Source of the DNA: an uncultured Clostridia bacterium
GTDB lineage: Bacteria; Bacillota; Clostridia; Christensenellales; UBA1242
Reading direction: 5' to 3'
NCBI GenBank assembly: GCA_944349915.1
Contig: CALVNU010000022.1
Coordinates: 1-9,892 of the forward strand
DNA: 9,892 nt
Below are positions 5,758 through 9,892 of this stretch, piece by piece. Positions within the stretch are counted from its first letter, which is position 1, and the number at the start of each line of letters is the position of its first letter. The position numbers and the translations under genes were made by a program. The notes under the pieces are model-generated. The model had not been told where the DNA came from and searched no databases. It saw nothing but the letters and a program-made list of their open reading frames with translations.

Positions 5758-8700
5758 TTACACACTTTCTGTTTCATCCTCTGGGCTGGCTTCTGCTGTA
5801 TGCTCTGTCGAAGGAGTAGGTGGTGCAGGTGTTTCAGGTTTAACAATTTCCTTATCTTCATTTTTTGCAAATGTTCTAAACAGACTTCTAAAGAAACCAG
5901 TTTTTTTCTTTCTTCTAGTTTTGACCTTATTGGTTTCTTCTAGTTTTTTCTTTTCTGCTATTTTAAGTTGCTCTTGTTGTTCTTGTTTTATTGCATACAT
6001 AGTTTCTTTAAACAAAGTACCTAGTTGTTGTTGAAGGTCAGGTGAAGATAAACTTTTAGAATTTTTTCTAGAACCATTTTTAATCAACTCTGCGATTTTC
6101 TTGCAAGCAAATTCTGCAAATTTATCAGAAACACCTTCTGTTACAGGCAGAAGACTAATTTTTTTCATAATATCCTTATAAGATTTTGTTGACATATTGT
6201 AAAGGACGCTTGGTCTGTAGCCAACTAGTGTTAAGATTTGTCTCATACAAGACAATGTCTTTTCATCTAAATTAAGTTCATCTTTAGTCATTGGTGTTTC
6301 GCCAGAATTTTTCATTGAAAGTTTATTGAATTTCTCGCGCCATATTTTGTCATACTCTGCAAGTTCGCTTTCGTCTTTTGTTAAAATCTCTATTAGTGTA
6401 AACGCTTTCTCATATTCCGGTAAGGATTTCAATTTTTCAATTAACTCGTTTGACGCAAGGTTCTTGATAACCGCTTTATAATCTATATTGTTCTTATCAT
6501 TCATTCCTAAATCTTTCAAAATTCCCATCATTTGAGGGAGCCATGATTCTAGGTTTTCTATCTCATATTGCAAATCATCAATCTTTGTCGTTGCTTTGCC
6601 AAGCTCGTAAGAATCCAAGCCTACAGCTTCATAAGAATAACTACTCATACTTTCTCTTGCCGTGCTTACTGTAGAAGCGGTAAGGGTTTCGGAAAGGGTG
6701 GCATATTCAGTAGAAATTGCTAAATTTGCAATATGTTTCAAACCGGCGAGTTCTATGCCAAAGTGATAGTCTATATCTTTTTCCATGTTCCATTTGGTTA
6801 TATTCAACGCATCGCCTTTTTTCGCTTTAATGTATTCGCGAAGGGTTGCATCTATAGTCCTGTCATCATACAGTTTTTCTTCTTTGGCAACTATTTGAAG
6901 GGCCTCTTTAAATTTTTTCCCAACATTTTTATGCGCACTTTTTTTCATTACAGCCCTAACTTTGCGTTGAATTCTTGGTGGAAGTTTTGCCATTAATTTC
7001 TGCATTTGTTCAGATTTTGTAATTGCCTCATCCATGTCAAAGGCAGATTTTGAAGCGGTTGCAAGTGTAATATCTCCAGCCAAAGTATTGTTCCATTTGC
7101 TCATCAAAACGCTTTCAAGTTGTTGTGCTTTGTCTTTGTCTTTGGTTGATTTTTTGAGCTCTGCAAGATGATTTAATAAAGCAATCAGCGCTTGTTGCTC
7201 ATTATCTGCTAATGAGTCTATTAACTCCTCTAGATTTAAGTCCTTTTGTTTTTTCACATATGCCTTTGCTTCATCAGTAAGGGTTGTTGTAGGGGTACAA
7301 TGCAGGCTGTTTGCCAAGTGTTGATAAGTTAGACTGCTGTTTAGCGCTTCTTTTAGCGTTTTTTGTTTGTCAAGAATGTCAATAAAACTTTTAATTCTTT
7401 CATCACTTTTAAGTTTTTCGATGTCTTCATCTTCTAATAATTTTTCAAGAGACATTTTCTCGTATGTTTCTTTTAACTCATTTTCTTTGGCTATACGAGC
7501 ATCAATATCTGTTTCTTTAAAATCTTGCATTTTAAGGTTTATCAATTGTGCTATCAAAACTTGTTTGATATGAGTGTTGATAACATTGTCAAGTGAAATG
7601 TTTCCATTTCTGTCTTTTGCTAGTGCCTGCAATAGTTTGGCATTTGAAGCAAATCCTGTTGAAAATTCTGCTTCAAGTTGACCTTCTGCATAAGAAGGGG
7701 CGCTTTCTCCCAAATTGTATGCATCCCAAATTTCATCTAAAATTCCCGAGCCTTCAATTGCTTTACGATATTTTTTAATTTCATCAGAAGAGCTTGTAGG
7801 AAGAATAGAAGCGTCAATGGATGGTGAGTTTGCTTGAATATAATTGTAAATATTTTTTCCCGCTTCGTCAAATTTAGATTGATCTTCTTTTATTTGTGTT
7901 GACATATAAATTGCGTTAGCATAATCATAAATGGCATTAAGTTCTTTTTCTTTTTTAACAGTCTCATAAATAGTTTTTCGAACATTAGAGATAGATGTAT
8001 CAAATTGACTTGCATGATATTTCATTTTTTCAAGAGCATAAGATTGCATATCTTCAGGCAAATGACTTATAAATTCTGTAATTAAGATACGAGGGTCTTT
8101 GCTTTGTGTTGTAAATTTTCTTGTGAGAGTGGCACTATATCTTTCAAACAAATATTGTCTTCGATTTTCATCTTTTTCTTCAAAGAAAATAAGGACAATT
8201 GAAAGATAACTATTTTCTTCAATAAATTTTTCAACGTCTTCGCGTGCTACAGCATAGTTTAATCCAGCACTTGCACATTTTTCAAGGTGCATCCTAAATT
8301 TTTTCATTGAATCAAGTTTATCTTTTTCTGTTGTTTTAGCACTAACAAACAGTTTGCTTATAACTATATCCCTCATGTTAGCAGGAGAGGTAGAAACAAT
8401 CTCGGCAATTTCTTTTTTGCCTTTATCGTCGAGAATTTTCGGTATAGATGTCACAGGAGCAGTTCCAGTTGCTGCAGTCGCAGGGGCAGGTGCTATAGTC
8501 GCAGATTCAGTTATGATTTTTTCTAATCCGTCCTTAATTGGCTTTTGTTCATCTTCAGACAAACTACTAAAGTAATCCGCAACAATCATATCGGCAGATT
8601 TGCCAGATTGAATGTCATCAATAATTTGGTCGGAAACAAATCCAGCTACTGCTTCATCATCCTTAATTTTTGGCAAGAAAGACCTAACAAAGTCTTCTTC

Positions 8701-9892
8701 AAGTCTTTTGCGGGTTTCAGAGTCGTGTGTTCGTTCAATATTTTGCATAGAATCGCACATTTGTTGTTGAATTTGATATTGCGATTCGGTCAATAAAGGT
8801 GAGCGTTCAAATGCAGTGGTAACCTTTTTTCTATCTTCGTCCGGCAAGGAAGCAAGATATTTTTGAATTTTTTCTTGTCTTTCTGCTGGATCAGAAATCA
8901 TATTGAATTCTTTAAAAGTGTTAAGCGTTTCTTCATCTGGTGCTCTTCCTGTTGCGTCGGTATATCTTTCGGCATAATCAATAACATCGGTTGCAACTCC
9001 AAATTTATCATAGTAGCTTAATAATACTTTAGAAAAGTCTTCACTGCGTTCACTTTCCATAAACTTGTCTAGTTCCACTTCTTTTGCTTTATAGTTTTCA
9101 CGAGCATTTTCGCATTCATTTTCAAGATATCTAAAGCGAGTGTACTTGTTATCATGCAGTAGTTTGATATTTCTGTTGACGGAAAGTTCTGTGCCATCGA
9201 TAGCAATCATTGCGCCACTAAAGGCAACGGCGGCAATTGCAACAATCGCCAAAGCCCCAATTCCTGTCAACGCACAGGCAAGAAGAGAAAATACCGCAAC
9301 AAGAGGGAATAATGTTTCTCCAAAGAATGATGTGTTAAGTTTTTTCTTCCATGGGTCTCTTGAGAGCTCGGCATCTTCCTCATGGGTGCTTTCAGGTTTT
9401 TTTTCAGGCTTTTTATCTTCATCGACGCCTTTAGGTTCCTTAGGCTCATCTGCAGTTTTAGGAGTTTCGGTTTCTTCGGTCTCTTTAGGTTCTTTAGGCT
9501 TTTTAGGTTCTTTAGGGTCTTTAGGCTCTTCAGGTTTTTCAGGCTCTTCAGGTTTTTCAGGGTCTTCAGGTTTATGCTCTTTTGCAACTATAGCATCTGC
9601 TATTTTCTGCACAAGGTTGGTGAGTGTGCCTAGTTGTTCGTTGGTTTGACCTTGTTGCCTATTGTTTTCCTCTAGTTTGCTATTGGTTTCATCGTGCGCT
9701 TTCATTATGCTTGCAATTAAGCCAACTATACCCTCTTTTTTTACTCTCTCTATCAACTCTTTGTCGCCACTTTCACCAATAATAAGAGTCAAAATTTCTT
9801 GATATCGCTTATCATCTGCCGTTTTCCAATCTTTCATTTCTTCCTGTATGTTTTTCATTCTGTCTCTTAAAGATTGCAAATAGCGAAGTTGG
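5758..9892 (-). CDS. Giant unrecognised membrane-anchored helical protein (5' end outside window)
   Basis: I do not recognise this protein. The frame stays open to the window edge (codons for QLRY precede a TTG at 9879), and no ribosome binding site is seen, so the N terminus is probably missing; about 1,377 residues are visible. Numbering from the TTG: 1-100 is charged and helical, likely coiled coil; 102-165 is a Pro/Glu/Lys-rich repeat stalk (EEPEKPEEPKDPKEP); 185-228 is strongly hydrophobic, enough for a two-helix membrane hairpin; 230-1318 is mainly helical, charged and soluble-looking, interrupted by an Ala/Pro/Thr linker at 459-480; 1319-1336 is a basic, aromatic patch (TRRKKKTGFFRSLF); and 1342-1373 is an acidic Pro/Thr/Glu tail. 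No signal peptide, cell-wall anchor, P-loop or catalytic motif was found. A 'hydrophobic...SLP-acidic' motif recurs about seven times in the helical part. If the hydrophobic segment is a hairpin, both flanks would be cytoplasmic, suggesting a scaffold. A pathogenesis or adhesion role cannot be supported. Confidence 0.8.
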   Translation of the reverse strand, partial: QLRYLQSLRDRMKNIQEEMKDWKTADDKRYQEILTLIIGESGDKELIERVKKEGIVGLIASIMKAHDETNSKLEENNRQQGQTNEQLGTLTNLVQKIADAIVAKEHKPEDPEKPEEPEKPEEPKDPKEPKKPKEPKETEETETPKTADEPKEPKGVDEDKKPEKKPESTHEEDAELSRDPWKKKLNTSFFGETLFPLVAVFSLLACALTGIGALAIVAIAAVAFSGAMIAIDGTELSVNRNIKLLHDNKYTRFRYLENECENARENYKAKEVELDKFMESERSEDFSKVLLSYYDKFGVATDVIDYAERYTDATGRAPDEETLNTFKEFNMISDPAERQEKIQKYLASLPDEDRKKVTTAFERSPLLTESQYQIQQQMCDSMQNIERTHDSETRKRLEEDFVRSFLPKIKDDEAVAGFVSDQIIDDIQSGKSADMIVADYFSSLSEDEQKPIKDGLEKIITESATIAPAPATAATGTAPVTSIPKILDDKGKKEIAEIVSTSPANMRDIVISKLFVSAKTTEKDKLDSMKKFRMHLEKCASAGLNYAVAREDVEKFIEENSYLSIVLIFFEEKDENRRQYLFERYSATLTRKFTTQSKDPRILITEFISHLPEDMQSYALEKMKYHASQFDTSISNVRKTIYETVKKEKELNAIYDYANAIYMSTQIKEDQSKFDEAGKNIYNYIQANSPSIDASILPTSSSDEIKKYRKAIEGSGILDEIWDAYNLGESAPSYAEGQLEAEFSTGFASNAKLLQALAKDRNGNISLDNVINTHIKQVLIAQLINLKMQDFKETDIDARIAKENELKETYEKMSLEKLLEDEDIEKLKSDERIKSFIDILDKQKTLKEALNSSLTYQHLANSLHCTPTTTLTDEAKAYVKKQKDLNLEELIDSLADNEQQALIALLNHLAELKKSTKDKDKAQQLESVLMSKWNNTLAGDITLATASKSAFDMDEAITKSEQMQKLMAKLPPRIQRKVRAVMKKSAHKNVGKKFKEALQIVAKEEKLYDDRTIDATLREYIKAKKGDALNITKWNMEKDIDYHFGIELAGLKHIANLAISTEYATLSETLTASTVSTARESMSSYSYEAVGLDSYELGKATTKIDDLQYEIENLESWLPQMMGILKDLGMNDKNNIDYKAVIKNLASNELIEKLKSLPEYEKAFTLIEILTKDESELAEYDKIWREKFNKLSMKNSGETPMTKDELNLDEKTLSCMRQILTLVGYRPSVLYNMSTKSYKDIMKKISLLPVTEGVSDKFAEFACKKIAELIKNGSRKNSKSLSSPDLQQQLGTLFKETMYAIKQEQQEQLKIAEKKKLEETNKVKTRRKKKTGFFRSLFRTFAKNEDKEIVKPETPAPPTPSTEHTAEASPEDETESV
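9479..9568 (-). repeat. Ten 9-bp tandem repeats encoding a Pro/Glu/Lys stalk
   Basis: Ten in-register 9-base units, plus-strand consensus GGNTCTTTA or GGNTTTTCA, run without interruption inside the large gene. Each encodes three residues with proline at a fixed place (EKP, EEP, KDP, KEP). Two adjacent copies of an 18-base unit (9524-9541 and 9542-9559) are identical, a sign of recent slippage duplication. Degenerate units continue beyond both ends. Confidence 0.85.

Noticed and set aside
5677..5943. Plus-strand open frame of 88 codons beginning near a GGAG-like sequence
   Set aside because: It runs through the large gene's terminator hairpin and over its conserved-frame 3' end. The product is a hydrophobic, phenylalanine-rich shadow with no sensible start site.
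9267..9587. Lys/Leu/Asn-rich frame in the same strand as the large gene
   Set aside because: It is an alternate-frame reading of the 9-bp tandem repeat, without a ribosome binding site.
9140..9649. Plus-strand open frame of 169 codons, Ser/Gly/Leu-rich
   Set aside because: It is an antisense shadow of the Pro/Glu/Lys repeat and membrane segment; the 9-bp repeat has no stops in several frames, so openness is not evidence of coding.
9877..9879. TTG at 9879 as the true start of the large protein
   Set aside because: The frame is open to the window edge with no stop upstream, and no Shine-Dalgarno precedes the TTG; the gene is more likely truncated by the window.

Overview
The window is AT-rich and almost entirely coded on the minus strand. 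It looks like a chromosomal segment of a low-GC member of the Bacillota, most likely an uncultured clostridial lineage. The main evidence is the order mrnC - rlmB - sigH, which matches the mrnC-rlmB-yacP-sigH neighbourhood of Bacillus/Clostridium, here without yacP. Strong AGGAGG-type ribosome binding sites and a Spo0H-type sigma factor agree with this. No mobile-element, phage, CRISPR, rRNA or tRNA genes were seen. The lineage call is an inference from gene order and protein similarity, not from a database search.

Layout in transcription order (right to left). (1) 9892-5758: a very large unrecognised protein, truncated at its N terminus by the window edge. It has a coiled-coil start, a Pro/Glu/Lys repeat stalk, a hydrophobic hairpin, about 1,100 residues of helical sequence with a recurring 'hydrophobic-x-x-S-L-P-acidic' motif, and a basic then acidic tail. 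It ends in a hairpin at 5720-5746. (2) 5757-5416: a 340-base gap with an extremely AT-rich core of about 9% GC. (3) 5415-2593: a compact probable operon, ychF - mrnC - rlmB - sigH, with gaps of 15 and 5 bases and then an 11-base overlap. It combines translation and ribosome functions (a YchF ATPase, a 23S rRNA maturation nuclease and a 23S rRNA 2'-O-methyltransferase) with a stationary-phase/sporulation sigma factor. (4) 2592-2442: a gap with a putative extended -10 promoter followed at once by an 84-base cloverleaf-like palindromic element that would form the glnS 5' leader. (5) 2441-756: glnS, glutaminyl-tRNA synthetase, with unusual versions of both class I signature motifs, ending in a good intrinsic terminator. 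(6) 698-510: a promoter and structured leader that encodes a 19-residue peptide behind a near-perfect Shine-Dalgarno. (7) 509-1: the N-terminal part of an ABC exporter, cut by the window edge.

The best candidates for something undescribed are the peptide-encoding leader of the ABC exporter, the cloverleaf element in front of glnS, and the giant repeat-containing membrane protein. The leader has two mutually coordinated stem-loops that would hide first the leader's and then the transporter's ribosome binding site, which suggests translation-dependent induction, as is known for some drug-efflux and resistance genes.
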